This document shows positions 1 to 6,385 of a stretch of 20,963 bases of DNA, piece after piece; positions within the stretch are counted from its first letter, which is position 1, and the number at the start of each line of letters is the position of its first letter. Under the pieces are notes generated by a model. It worked only from the letters and a program-made list of their open reading frames with translations. It was not told where the DNA came from and did not search any database. The stretch comes from Armatimonadota bacterium (GTDB lineage Bacteria > Armatimonadota > Hebobacteria > Hebobacterales > WVXJ01), in contig WVXJ01000205.1 of the NCBI GenBank assembly GCA_011773575.1, forward strand, positions 1 to 20,963, written 5' to 3'. The translations under genes and the position numbers were made by a program.

Positions 1-360
1 GCGATACTGAAATATCTTCCTCATCGAGGCAAGGGGCGAATTCACAACCGCAAGCCGCTGACCACCACACGGCTCTTTGTGAGCCAGTTCGGCGACCCCA
101 TCGGCCCACGCGTTATTGGTGAGATGCTAGGGCGCGTCTTGCAGAAGGCCGGCCTTGCCGACAAAGGCATCACACCGCACAGACTCCGCCACACCTTCGC
201 CACCTACCTAATCCGCAACGGAGTCGACATCCGCACCGTCCAGGAACTCCTCGGCCACTCCGACCTCGAAACCACCGCCAGATACCTCCACTCCGATACC
301 CGCACAAAACAGCAAGCCGTGGAGAGGATCTGCAGATTGACATCTTTCATGAGTTCCTGA
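1..360 (+). CDS. Tyrosine recombinase (XerC/D-like integrase), C-terminal part, 5' end outside window
   Basis: The frame is open from the first base to the stop at 358-360, so this is the last 119 codons of a gene that begins upstream of the window. The catalytic half of the phage-integrase family is clear: H-x-x-R in HRLRHTFAT (His at 178-180), GHS in LLGHSDLETT (His 256-258), and the nucleophilic Tyr in ARYLH (283-285). These residues cut and rejoin DNA through a 3'-phosphotyrosine bond. The visible part looks intact. A decayed relative of this 3' end lies at 16993-17091 in the same orientation, so this gene and its relic bracket the copper/export genes. Whether it acts in site-specific integration or dimer resolution cannot be told without the N-terminal half. 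Confidence 0.9.
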   Translation, partial: AILKYLPHRGKGRIHNRKPLTTTRLFVSQFGDPIGPRVIGEMLGRVLQKAGLADKGITPHRLRHTFATYLIRNGVDIRTVQELLGHSDLETTARYLHSDTRTKQQAVERICRLTSFMSS

Positions 361-408
361 CTATTTCACCCGGAACTATGCGTGTCGGTGCAACATCGTG
401 TTTCTTTA

Positions 409-523
409 CAGAGCACTTCTCTGGAGTGAAACGACCTGCCATCGAAACTGCGGAAATATGGACGAGGTCAAAGATTTCGATGCCAGAGCATTTCGGACTA
501 GAGAAACGACCTGGGATCGAAAC
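409..523. repeat. Two degenerate CRISPR-like direct repeats, 75-bp period
   Basis: Positions 409-448 and 484-523 align without gaps at an offset of 75 bp, with 31 of 40 positions identical by eye. The best-conserved part is the 3' half: GAAACGACCTG, two variable bases, then ATCGAAAC (428-448 and 503-523). The 35 bp between them are unrelated. Repeat length, spacer length and the GAAAC end match the layout of a CRISPR repeat-spacer-repeat. No third unit is visible 75 bp to either side and there is no cas gene in the window. It is best read as a possible relic or the end of an eroded array beside the integrase; a chance or other tandem repeat is possible. Confidence 0.4.
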
Positions 524-634
524 AGCGTGAATAGGGACGATAGGGGGGATTGCGATGCGAGGGTCCCTTGCTCCCTATGTTCGACTGGTGCGTGGCGCGG
601 GCTGACAGCCGTGCTCTGCTCGCCGACAAGGACG

Positions 635-643
635 TGCTATAAT
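635..643 (+). promoter_or_regulatory. Extended -10 promoter (TGCTATAAT)
   Basis: TG, one base, then a perfect TATAAT (638-643) forms an extended -10 element. No good -35 lies at 17 bp (TCTGCT at 615-620), which is tolerated with an extended -10. Transcription would start near 650, directly at the first strand of the structured leader that follows. Confidence 0.6.
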
Positions 644-649
644 CACTGA

Positions 650-928
650 GCGGGAGAGACAGGGCCAACGGCACGGCAACTACGCGAGCTAATCGCGTGG
701 CCGTTAGTCTGAAGGACGAGCAGGCCGTCCTGTCTCCCTTGTCGGGCGAGAAGATACTCAGGTGGCACTTGGGTAGGCAGGTGTCCCGGCGGAACGGGAA
801 GGTGGCCGGGTGATGCGAAGGACTCCTGGTAGAACGATGGGAATACAGCACCCGCATCCGCTATTCATGCAAAGGCGCGAGCGCTGGCGCGTGCTGTCCG
901 CTGAAGACACAGCGCAGGGGAGGAGACC
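650..928 (+). ncRNA. Long structured 5' leader RNA upstream of the M50 protease gene, unknown class
   Basis: This 279-base stretch has no credible reading frame but many nested complementary segments. P1 pairs GACAGG (658-663) with CCTGTC (729-734), extended by GGGA (652-655) with TCCC (735-738) around a 2-base bulge. Inside it, AACGGC (667-672) pairs GCCGTT (700-705) and ACGCGA (682-687) pairs TCGCGT (693-698) around GCTAA. A competing hairpin, AGGACG (713-718) with CGTCCT (726-731), uses bases of P1, so two folds exclude each other. Further 3' are TCCCG/CGGGA (784-788/795-799) and GAATA/TATTC (841-845/862-866). It starts at the predicted transcription start and ends at the protease SD (about 916-925). 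Cobalamin, NiCo, GEMM and TPP riboswitches, RNase P, SRP and tmRNA cores were looked for and not found. A regulatory leader is inferred; a separate small RNA is the alternative. Confidence 0.5.
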
Positions 929-2062
929 ATGACCAGCGGAATTAGGCTGGGAACAATCATGGGTATACCTATTCGCCTCGACTACTCGTGGTTCATCATT
1001 TTCGGGCTGGTGGCGCTGTCGCTCTCATTTGGGTTTTTCCCGGCAGCGCTTCCGAAGATGCCAGTCTACCATTACTTGCTACTCGGGTTGGTGACCACGC
1101 TCCTGTTTTTCGGGTCGGTCCTCCTTCACGAACTGGCCCATTCCTATGTCGCCATCCGCAGGGGTCTGCCGGTCTCGAGCATCACACTGTTCATCTTTGG
1201 CGGGATCTCCGCGCTGGAGGAGGAGCCCAAATCACCGCGCGTGGAACTCCAGATGGCCATTATCGGACCGCTGACGAGCTTGGTCTTGGCCGTCGTCTTC
1301 TTCCTCATCGCCTGGGGGTCAGCTGCTCAGAAATCGCATGTTTGGGCGACGGCCACACAGCTCTGGTGGATCAACGCATTCGTGGGGGTTTTCAATCTCC
1401 TGCCAGCGTTTCCACTCGACGGAGGGCGCGTGTTGCGGTCCATCGTTTGGCAGGTGACGGGCAGTCTGCGCAAGGCAACGCTCGCGGCCTCCGCGGTTGG
1501 CCAGGGGTTTGGATATGTACTCATCGGACTGGGAATCGTATCCTTCTTTGCCGGCGGAGTCATGAGCGGCATCTGGGTTGCCTTCATCGGCTGGTTCCTT
1601 CTTAATGCAGCCCAATCCAGCCACCAGCAGACTATGCTGCAGGAAGCGCTTTCCGGTATTCCGGTGAGCGAGCTATCACTGGCGGAGATGCCCATTGTTG
1701 CGCCTGACATGAGCGTTCAGGCCTTCGTGGATGAGTATCTGCTCCGGCGTCCGGAGAACCTGTTCCCGATTGGCGGGGATGGCAGACCGCTGGGAGCGGT
1801 GGGCATCGAAGAAGTGCAGAACCTGCCAAAGGAAGAGTGGGGTACGAGTGCCGTGAGCCAAATCGTCCGCGCGTTCAGAGACAACGAAGTGATTGCCCAT
1901 GATGCCGATGCGTGGGAAGCGGTTCAGCGGCTGGGGCAGGCAGATTGCGAATGCCAGTTCGTGATGCGAGGCGAGCAACTGCAGGGCGTTCTCACCAGGA
2001 CTGGAGTCGTGCGATGGATACAGACCAAGCGTGAGCTCGGGCTCACACGCGTAGGACGTTGA
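929..2062 (+). CDS. M50 family membrane metalloprotease (site-2 protease, SpoIVFB/Rip-like) with C-terminal CBS-like region
   Basis: A 377-residue intramembrane zinc protease. The zinc site HELAH is at residues 67-71 in a membrane helix, and the third metal ligand lies in the LDGG motif (residues 163-166, preceded by NLLPAFP), as expected for site-2 proteases. Several hydrophobic segments occupy residues 15-230. The last 140 residues are soluble and look like a pair of weakly conserved CBS domains, common in this subfamily. Such enzymes cut transmembrane substrates such as anti-sigma factors or regulated membrane proteins; the substrate here is unknown. The ATG is preceded by GGGGAGGAG. The gene is the first after the structured leader and its promoter, and it converges with the next gene. 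No sigma or anti-sigma gene is visible nearby. Confidence 0.9.
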   Translation: MTSGIRLGTIMGIPIRLDYSWFIIFGLVALSLSFGFFPAALPKMPVYHYLLLGLVTTLLFFGSVLLHELAHSYVAIRRGLPVSSITLFIFGGISALEEEPKSPRVELQMAIIGPLTSLVLAVVFFLIAWGSAAQKSHVWATATQLWWINAFVGVFNLLPAFPLDGGRVLRSIVWQVTGSLRKATLAASAVGQGFGYVLIGLGIVSFFAGGVMSGIWVAFIGWFLLNAAQSSHQQTMLQEALSGIPVSELSLAEMPIVAPDMSVQAFVDEYLLRRPENLFPIGGDGRPLGAVGIEEVQNLPKEEWGTSAVSQIVRAFRDNEVIAHDADAWEAVQRLGQADCECQFVMRGEQLQGVLTRTGVVRWIQTKRELGLTRVGR

Positions 2063-2143
2063 CGTACAGGTGAACGGCCAAGCGATACCCGAGGTTGCTG
2101 GCTTGCCGGTGGGGCGTTGAACAGGGAACGGTGAGGTCAATGT

Positions 2144-2833
2144 TCAGTGGACAGTGCGATGCCAGGTGATGTGGTGGTAGAATCCGGCCCACATCAAGCC
2201 GAAGGTGAAGGCAAAGAGGAGTTCCTCGGCCGGGATGCCAGTCACCATCAACCCCGACAGGGCCTCAAGGTTCCACGCCGTCTTCACAAAGCTGGGAAAC
2301 GCCAGGTTCACCAGTTGAAAGAAGCCGCAGTACATCCCCAGGAAAAGCAGACCCCCAAGCAGGGTCCGGCCCGCTAGGTCGGGGCGGCACGCGATAGTAG
2401 CTACGCCGCCTATCAGCATGGCCAGGCTCCCGATGTAGATGAACCCCCAATCTGTCGCAAGGGCCAAGAGCGAGAACGCGAGAAACGGCGAGATGACCGC
2501 CAGCTTGTGAAAACGGTGACGGGGTTTCGACCGTTCGTACTGCGACACGGGCGCGGGCCTCGTGCGCAGGATCAGGTCGTAAAGCACGAGCCCGAGGCCG
2601 CCGACAGCGAAGCTGAAGAGCAGGCTCTCGATATCGAATTGCGTCGTCTGAGCCAGATCGAACAGAGAGGGGGGATTCCAATACTCCGGCACAAAGAGCG
2701 GCTCGGTCAGGCCGAAGGGCATAGTGAGCAGGCTGGCGATCAGCATTTCGCGCCTCATGCGGCTGCTCCAATAGACCACGGCCCAGACGGCCAGGAGCGC
2801 AACACAAGATATGAACCAGGCGTAATGAAGCAT
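2144..2833 (-). CDS. Integral membrane protein with tandem lycopene-cyclase-type domains
   Basis: About 229 residues if started at the ATG at 2833, which has GGAG 6 bases upstream; a 24-residue longer frame (to 2905) lacks such support. The protein has six or so hydrophobic segments and resembles the CrtYc/CrtYd lycopene cyclase domain repeated twice. The second repeat holds the conserved P-x-E-E element in GIPAEELLFAF (residues 199-209); the first has the weaker FDIES (66-70). In the known family these acidic motifs protonate a carotene end group. No phytoene synthase or desaturase lies in the window, so carotenoid cyclisation is not supported by context and another isoprenoid or lipid role is possible. 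It lies 102 bp downstream of the csoR-like gene on the same strand and is probably co-transcribed with it. Confidence 0.75.
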   Translation of the reverse strand: MLHYAWFISCVALLAVWAVVYWSSRMRREMLIASLLTMPFGLTEPLFVPEYWNPPSLFDLAQTTQFDIESLLFSFAVGGLGLVLYDLILRTRPAPVSQYERSKPRHRFHKLAVISPFLAFSLLALATDWGFIYIGSLAMLIGGVATIACRPDLAGRTLLGGLLFLGMYCGFFQLVNLAFPSFVKTAWNLEALSGLMVTGIPAEELLFAFTFGLMWAGFYHHITWHRTVH

Positions 2834-2935
2834 GGCGGCTCCGGGAAGTGGGAGTTCTTTCGTTGACTGACTCGCGAGCCCCTGCTCGCGGCGGTGGCGG
2901 GGCAAGTCTGCTGTCGATATCGCGCTCCCGAAGAG

Positions 2936-3202
2936 CTAGCGGAGGAACTTGGTCAACACTTCATCCAGCTCGTCGAGGATGGCGTCCTCCCGTCCTTCCC
3001 GAACCGTTTCAGAGACGCAAGTCTCCAAGTGCCCTCGCAGCACTATCATCCCGACTTGGGCTAGAGCGGCCCGCACCGCAGTGATTTGCTGGACGATCTC
3101 GGGGCAGTAGCGTTCCTGCTCAATCATGCGGCGAATGCCCTGGGCCTGCCCCACGATGCGACTCATTCGGCTGAGGGAGTTTTTTTTCACCTTTGTTAGC
3201 AT
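2936..3202 (-). CDS. csoR: CsoR-family Cu(I)-responsive transcriptional repressor
   Basis: An 88-residue all-helical DUF156 protein. Counting from the ATG at 3202, the ligand triad is Cys33 (RYCPE), His58 and Cys62 (RGHLETCV). This is the Cys-His-Cys set of copper-sensing CsoR; the N-terminal His that marks Ni/Co-sensing RcnR is not seen. Members bind DNA as tetramers when metal-free and release it on Cu(I) binding. The ATG has GGGAG nine bases upstream; an upstream TTG at 3226 would add eight residues but has no clear SD. The gene is divergent from the rightward copper genes across an AT-rich promoter region, so it likely represses both directions. Confidence 0.92.
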   Translation of the reverse strand: MLTKVKKNSLSRMSRIVGQAQGIRRMIEQERYCPEIVQQITAVRAALAQVGMIVLRGHLETCVSETVREGREDAILDELDEVLTKFLR

Positions 3203-3229
3203 ATCTGCACACTCCCGACACCACAACCC

Positions 3230-3265
3230 TTGTTTAAGTATACCCTGCCTAAGTATAGTATATAT
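3230..3265. promoter_or_regulatory. Divergent promoter/operator between csoR and the copper genes
   Basis: An AT-rich patch in GC-rich surroundings. Rightward, TTGTTT (3230-3235) and TATAGT (3254-3259) are 18 bp apart and form a plausible promoter. Leftward, TATACT occurs twice as a -10 candidate for csoR (complements of 3237-3242 and 3252-3257). TAAGTATA is directly repeated at 3235-3242 and 3250-3257, and TATACCC starts at 3239, resembling the ATACC-type half-sites of CsoR operators. Binding by CsoR is inferred. Confidence 0.55.
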
Positions 3266-3337
3266 TAGCAGAAGCAGAGCCGGACGTCAAGAGTTACTCG
3301 CCAGTGGGTGGCTGGGCAGCGTCAGGCAGAGGAGACG

Positions 3338-3652
3338 ATGATGAGCGTCAACGCAGAATCGAATCCAGGTTGGTCGCCCCTTCGGGGGTCCTGGGAGGAG
3401 GCGGTACTCCCGTGGCAAGAGCAAGCCGCACGCGCCTTTCACCGGACTCAGTTGCTGGGGAAGCCACGCCAGGAATCCTCTGCCATGGAAGGCCTACCCG
3501 TGCCGACGAAGCGGCAGGCTGCGCAGCCGGTGAGGCGCGGAGACGGAGCGGAAAGTGGGTCGTCAGGGGCGGAAGCCTGGAAGAGCGCCTCGGTCAGGAA
3601 CAGGCAGAGCGACGATTCAGTCTGGGAACGAGGTCGGATACTAATCTTCTGA
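3338..3652 (+). CDS. Possible small hypothetical protein (uncertain)
   Basis: A 104-residue frame starts at an ATG preceded by AGAGGAGA, a good ribosome site, shortly after the rightward promoter. The product is hydrophilic, with no recognised domain, no signal peptide and no Cys/His metal cluster. Part of the same DNA forms a strong nested hairpin: CCAGG (3365-3369) with CCTGG (3390-3394), enclosing CCCC-TTCG-GGGG (3377-3388). The region could therefore be an untranslated leader rather than a gene. A second frame across the same bases (3304-3684) is equally unconvincing. The start signal favours coding; the amino-acid composition does not. Confidence 0.3.
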   Translation: MMSVNAESNPGWSPLRGSWEEAVLPWQEQAARAFHRTQLLGKPRQESSAMEGLPVPTKRQAAQPVRRGDGAESGSSGAEAWKSASVRNRQSDDSVWERGRILIF

Positions 3653-3688
3653 TCGCGCGGCGATGTCAATTCACAAGGAGGTAAGACG

Positions 3689-4111
3689 ATGAGAAGCCAT
3701 ATGCGAATCTGGGTCGGGATTGCGGTCGCGCTGGGCGCGGTTGCGATTCTGGCAGCGATTGCCCTCGCGGCGCAGTCGCCGGACAAGGGAGGCCAAGCAC
3801 CTTCGGTAGCCCCTGGTATGATGGGCCACCAGATGATGGGAATGGGCGCCATGCATCCGGGGATGATGAGTGCTATGGCGGGACGGACTTCCATCGCAGC
3901 AAGCGACAACGCGATCTGCGTTCTGTCCGGCAACAAGCTGTCGAAGTACGACCAGAACCTCAAGTTGCTTCGCCAGACCGAGATCCAGGTGGACCCAGGG
4001 AACGCCGGGATGCACCGAATGATGGAGGGATGCTACCAGATAATGAGTGGCAATCACCATCCCGGGGCGCCAGCAGACCCTGCGGCGAAGTCAGAACATT
4101 CTCAGCGCTAG
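3689..4111 (+). CDS. Membrane-anchored Met/His-rich protein with one propeller-like blade (putative copper binder)
   Basis: 140 residues, started at an ATG behind a near-perfect AAGGAGGT. Residues 6-28 form one hydrophobic segment, a signal peptide or anchor, so the rest should be periplasmic or extracytoplasmic. Residues 42-64 are packed with Met and His (GMMGHQMMGMGAMHPGMM), the composition used by CopC- or CusF-like periplasmic sites for Cu(I)/Ag(I). Residues 68-100 (IAASDNAICVLSGNKLSKYD and onward) resemble a single beta-propeller repeat of the pattern variable-Leu-x-Gly-Asn-x-Leu-x-Lys-Tyr/Phe-Asp. More Met, His and Cys follow (MHRMMEGC). It is the first clear gene after the CsoR-type operator. 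Copper binding is inferred from composition and context. Confidence 0.75.
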   Translation: MRSHMRIWVGIAVALGAVAILAAIALAAQSPDKGGQAPSVAPGMMGHQMMGMGAMHPGMMSAMAGRTSIAASDNAICVLSGNKLSKYDQNLKLLRQTEIQVDPGNAGMHRMMEGCYQIMSGNHHPGAPADPAAKSEHSQR

Positions 4112-4161
4112 GGGCCGAAAACAGATGCCGCAGGTCTCCGGGCAGAAACTGCGACGGCGAG

Positions 4162-4193
4162 GAGCCTGGCCCGACCCGGAGCGGGCCAGGCTC
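4162..4193 (+). terminator. Perfect 12-bp inverted repeat, terminator-like
   Basis: GAGCCTGGCCCG (4162-4173) and CGGGCCAGGCTC (4182-4193) are perfectly complementary around an 8-base loop. There is no T-run after it, so it is not a textbook intrinsic terminator. It sits between the Met/His-rich gene and the next membrane protein gene and may attenuate read-through or protect the upstream mRNA. The rest of 4112-4340 shows nothing recognisable. Confidence 0.5.
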
Positions 4194-4340
4194 AGGGCGC
4201 AGAGGTCAATGTGAGGAATTCAGCCAAAAATGCGGCCTGCTCGAAGAGGTGTACAAAGAATAGCAGAGAACCGGAAGCTGAGATCGGGTGCCTGGGTCTT
4301 CAAGAGAAGACGACAAACTGAGCAGGCAAGGAGTCTCGCG

Positions 4341-4589
4341 ATGCTAAGGGTAGGGCCAGTTGGGGTGGCGTTGGGCATCACCTTCGATGTCCTCTATGTC
4401 CTGTGCGTGGCTTTTCACTCGCTCTACGACAAGGCTGCGCTCTATCCCGCCTGGCGGATGCTGTTGCCGGGCCTGCCGCAGGTCACGTGGGGAACATTCC
4501 TGATCGGGCTTGTGCAGGTGTTTGTGTACGGACTTCTGGTCGGGGTGATCTTCGTGCCAGTGTACAATCGGCTGGCACCGAAAGCCTGA
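4341..4589 (+). CDS. Small two-TM membrane protein, DUF5676-like
   Basis: 82 residues from the ATG at 4341, which has AAGGAG eight bases upstream; the open frame extends upstream to 4230 but those residues are basic and unlike the family. Two hydrophobic helices lie around residues 5-25 and 48-73. The tail with conserved Gly and Tyr-Asn (FVYGLLVGVIFVPVYNRL) is typical of DUF5676 membrane proteins, which often occur in metal-resistance clusters. No enzymatic residues are visible. Function is unknown; a helper or stabiliser for a membrane metal-handling complex would fit its neighbours. Confidence 0.75.
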   Translation: MLRVGPVGVALGITFDVLYVLCVAFHSLYDKAALYPAWRMLLPGLPQVTWGTFLIGLVQVFVYGLLVGVIFVPVYNRLAPKA

Positions 4590-4608
4590 CCCGGGGAGGA
4601 GAACGAAC

Positions 4609-4809
4609 ATGGAGAACTGGATCTGGATCATCATTGCCATCGCCTTCTTCTACCTCATGTTCCGTCATGGCGGTTGCTGTGGAGGGCATGCTGGGCACGG
4701 CAAGCACAGGGGTGAAGAAGGTGCCGCCGGAAAGAGTGGACATGAGCATTCGGATATGCGGGAAAAGGAAGATGACTCAGGCGGAGGCCATAGTCGCGGC
4801 TATCATTAG
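4609..4809 (+). CDS. Small Cys/Gly/His-rich single-TM protein
   Basis: 66 residues. An N-terminal helix (residues 3-18, WIWIIIAIAFFYLMF) is followed by a Gly/Cys/His-rich tail (HGGCCGGHAGHGKH) and then a charged His-containing end. The ATG follows GGGGAGGAG with good spacing, 19 bp after the previous stop. The layout matches the small membrane proteins found beside P-type copper ATPases. The vicinal Cys pair and clustered His could bind a soft metal, which is inference. No family name can be given with confidence. Confidence 0.75.
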   Translation: MENWIWIIIAIAFFYLMFRHGGCCGGHAGHGKHRGEEGAAGKSGHEHSDMREKEDDSGGGHSRGYH

Positions 4810-4945
4810 CCAGAGGCGCGGATGCGCTGCTTACAACGTACCAGGCGAGGTGCCCGACTGGGCGATCCGTGTGCTGGCGGTCGCGCAGCTGATCCAGCCA
4901 TCGTGCATGTTAGGCCGCCTGGAAGGAGGGCGGCAATGGGTATGA
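4772..4945 (+). CDS. Possible overlapping 57-residue ORF (uncertain)
   Basis: A frame beginning with an ATG at 4772, preceded by AAAAGGAAG, overlaps the previous gene by 38 bases and the start of the flavoprotein gene by 10. The sequence (MTQAEAIVAAIISQRRGCAA at its start) is not low-complexity, uses GC-ending codons like its neighbours, and fills an otherwise empty 126-bp gap. The short terminal overlap would suit translational coupling. Against it: a large overlap at the 5' end, a modest SD and no recognised family. Confidence 0.35.
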   Translation: MTQAEAIVAAIISQRRGCAAYNVPGEVPDWAIRVLAVAQLIQPSCMLGRLEGGRQWV

Positions 4946-6033
4946 GGCCGGAAGATGCGGAATGGGATGTAGTCATTGCGGGGGCCAGCTTCGCTGGTCT
5001 CAGCGCTGCGGCCCATCTGACCGGGCGTGTCCTGGTGCTCGGCCAGGAACCGGTGGGCGCTGTGCAGCGGTCGGCCTGCGGCGCGCCAGCAGAGATGTTC
5101 GAGGCACTTGGGGCGCAGGATGCCGTGCTCCAGGTTCACCGGAACTTCTGGCTCCACACCGCCACCGACGACATCTATCTGCCGCTGGCGCGGCCGTTCT
5201 GCACTTTCGACTACGCGCGCCTGTGCCAAACCCTCCTGGAACGCAGCGGGGCGGTCTTCCACCATTGTCGTGTTTTGGGAGTTGCCAGGGATGGCTCTAT
5301 CCTGACGAGCGCAGGGCCTGTGCGAGCCAGGGCCATGATTGATGCCACGGGGTGGCATGCGACACTGGCAAGCTCTCTCAGGCGAGGCTTCGTGCGGCCG
5401 GACCATGCCAGTTTCGGTCTTGAAAGCGTTGTGGACTGCCGCGGCGAGGATATGCACTTCTACTTCGCCCCTGACATCCTGCCCAACGGGGTGGCCTGGA
5501 TTTTCCCCGCCGGCGATCACTGCCGCCTAGGTGTGGGCTCCTACCGGGGCCAAACGCGCGGGATGGGCGAAGCCCTGCGCTGCTTTGTCGGTCGCCACGG
5601 CCAAGAACTTGGCCCGCGCCACGGGGGCCTCTTCCCCTACCGGCTGCGCCGTGGCACGGTCGGCACACTGTTTCTGTGCGGCGATGCCGCGGGGCAGTGT
5701 CTTCCGCTCACGGGAGAGGGGATTCGCACAAGTCTCTACTTCGGGTCTCTCTGCGCGCGCCATGTCCAGGAGTTCGTGGATGGAAGATGCACGCTCGCCG
5801 AAGCGCGGCGGGCCTATCGAGGCGCGGCAGCGCGCCACCGCGGGGTCTATCGCTCGCTGTTCCGCCTCCAGTGGCTGATCAACCATCTGCCGAATCGGTT
5901 CACAAGCCGACTGGTGCGGGCCGCGGTCGAGCGAGGCGCCTTCCACCGGATGATGGACCTCTATCTGGATACCTTTATGCTGAGCGAACGGCATCAGTCT
6001 GGAGATGGAGATAGGGTATGCGCGGCGCAGTGA
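4936..6033 (+). CDS. FAD-dependent oxidoreductase, FixC/geranylgeranyl-reductase-like
   Basis: 365 residues from the ATG at 4936, which has GGAAGGAGGG just upstream; a longer frame to 4822 lacks such a site. The N-terminus carries a Rossmann FAD fold (DVVIAGASFAGLSAA, Gly16-Ala-Ser-x-x-Gly21). The second FAD motif, FLCGDAAG with Gly249-Asp250, is followed by LTGEGIRTSLYFG, the ribityl-binding stretch shared by geranylgeranyl reductases, FixC and related monooxygenase-fold enzymes. Such enzymes reduce isoprenoid double bonds or pass electrons to quinones. No N-terminal signal is seen, so it is cytoplasmic or peripheral to the membrane. Lying among copper genes, near a lycopene-cyclase-type protein and an ICMT-type enzyme, it may act on a membrane isoprenoid. 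Halogenase or hydroxylase activity is an alternative. Confidence 0.75.
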   Translation: MGMRPEDAEWDVVIAGASFAGLSAAAHLTGRVLVLGQEPVGAVQRSACGAPAEMFEALGAQDAVLQVHRNFWLHTATDDIYLPLARPFCTFDYARLCQTLLERSGAVFHHCRVLGVARDGSILTSAGPVRARAMIDATGWHATLASSLRRGFVRPDHASFGLESVVDCRGEDMHFYFAPDILPNGVAWIFPAGDHCRLGVGSYRGQTRGMGEALRCFVGRHGQELGPRHGGLFPYRLRRGTVGTLFLCGDAAGQCLPLTGEGIRTSLYFGSLCARHVQEFVDGRCTLAEARRAYRGAAARHRGVYRSLFRLQWLINHLPNRFTSRLVRAAVERGAFHRMMDLYLDTFMLSERHQSGDGDRVCAAQ

Positions 6034-6124
6034 ACGGAAGCTACATCCCAGGGCAGCAGCGTCTAACGGCACTCGCTGGGCGTATTCCCGGCGGTCATCG
6101 CGGCGCCGCTCAACGAGAACCAGA

Positions 6125-6385
6125 ATGAATGACGTGAAACCGGGAAAAGAGCGCAGGAACCGGATACTGGCCTGGTTTCGCATCTGGGTGGGTCTGCTTC
6201 TCTTTGGGGGTCTAGCGGGCGTGTTGCTGGTGGGCGAGCATCGCCTGCACATCGTGGAGGGGGTGCTTGTTCTCATCGTGCTATCCTGCATACTCCTCTA
6301 TCTCCTCGTGCCCGGTCGGCCGAGAACAGCCTCTACACAGCAGGGGACAAAGGAGGAACCACCATCAGGGAGGGAGCGACAGTGA
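6125..6385 (+). CDS. Small two-TM protein, DUF2933-like
   Basis: 86 residues from the ATG at 6125. The frame is open from 6005, but the upstream part is Arg-rich and lacks protein character. The SD is weak (an A/G-rich stretch). Two hydrophobic helices, around residues 14-35 and 42-62, flank EHRLHIVEG; the Glu-His-Arg and His between helices resemble DUF2933 proteins of metal-resistance clusters, although the usual His/Gly-rich tail is replaced by a polar one. The stop overlaps the GTG start of the next gene (GTGA at 6382-6385), so the two are translationally coupled. Confidence 0.65.
   Translation: MNDVKPGKERRNRILAWFRIWVGLLLFGGLAGVLLVGEHRLHIVEGVLVLIVLSCILLYLLVPGRPRTASTQQGTKEEPPSGRERQ

Noticed and set aside
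498..857. Minus-strand 119-codon frame across the leader region
   Set aside because: Composition is Ser/Arg-rich and random-looking, no SD, and it runs against the promoter and the nested RNA helices.
650..928. Known riboswitch or housekeeping RNA (cobalamin, NiCo, GEMM, TPP, RNase P, SRP, tmRNA)
   Set aside because: Fragments such as GGGAAGGTGG and ACAGGGC recall known cores, but the required conserved blocks in the right order are absent, so only a structured leader of unknown class is claimed.
3203..3226. TTG start adding eight residues (MWCRECAD) to CsoR
   Set aside because: The extra Cys residues are tempting, but the ATG at 3202 has a good SD and gives the usual family N-terminus.
3671..4060. 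Minus-strand frames opposite the Met/His-rich gene
   Set aside because: They are shadows of a gene with a near-perfect SD and signal anchor on the plus strand.
4112..4263. Possible small gene ending CGLLEEVYKE before the DUF5676-like gene
   Set aside because: The frame overlaps the Met/His-rich gene, crosses a perfect 12-bp hairpin and has no ribosome site.
5527..6291. Minus-strand 254-codon frame opposite the flavoprotein gene
   Set aside because: No SD or family features; its length reflects the high GC content opposite a real gene.
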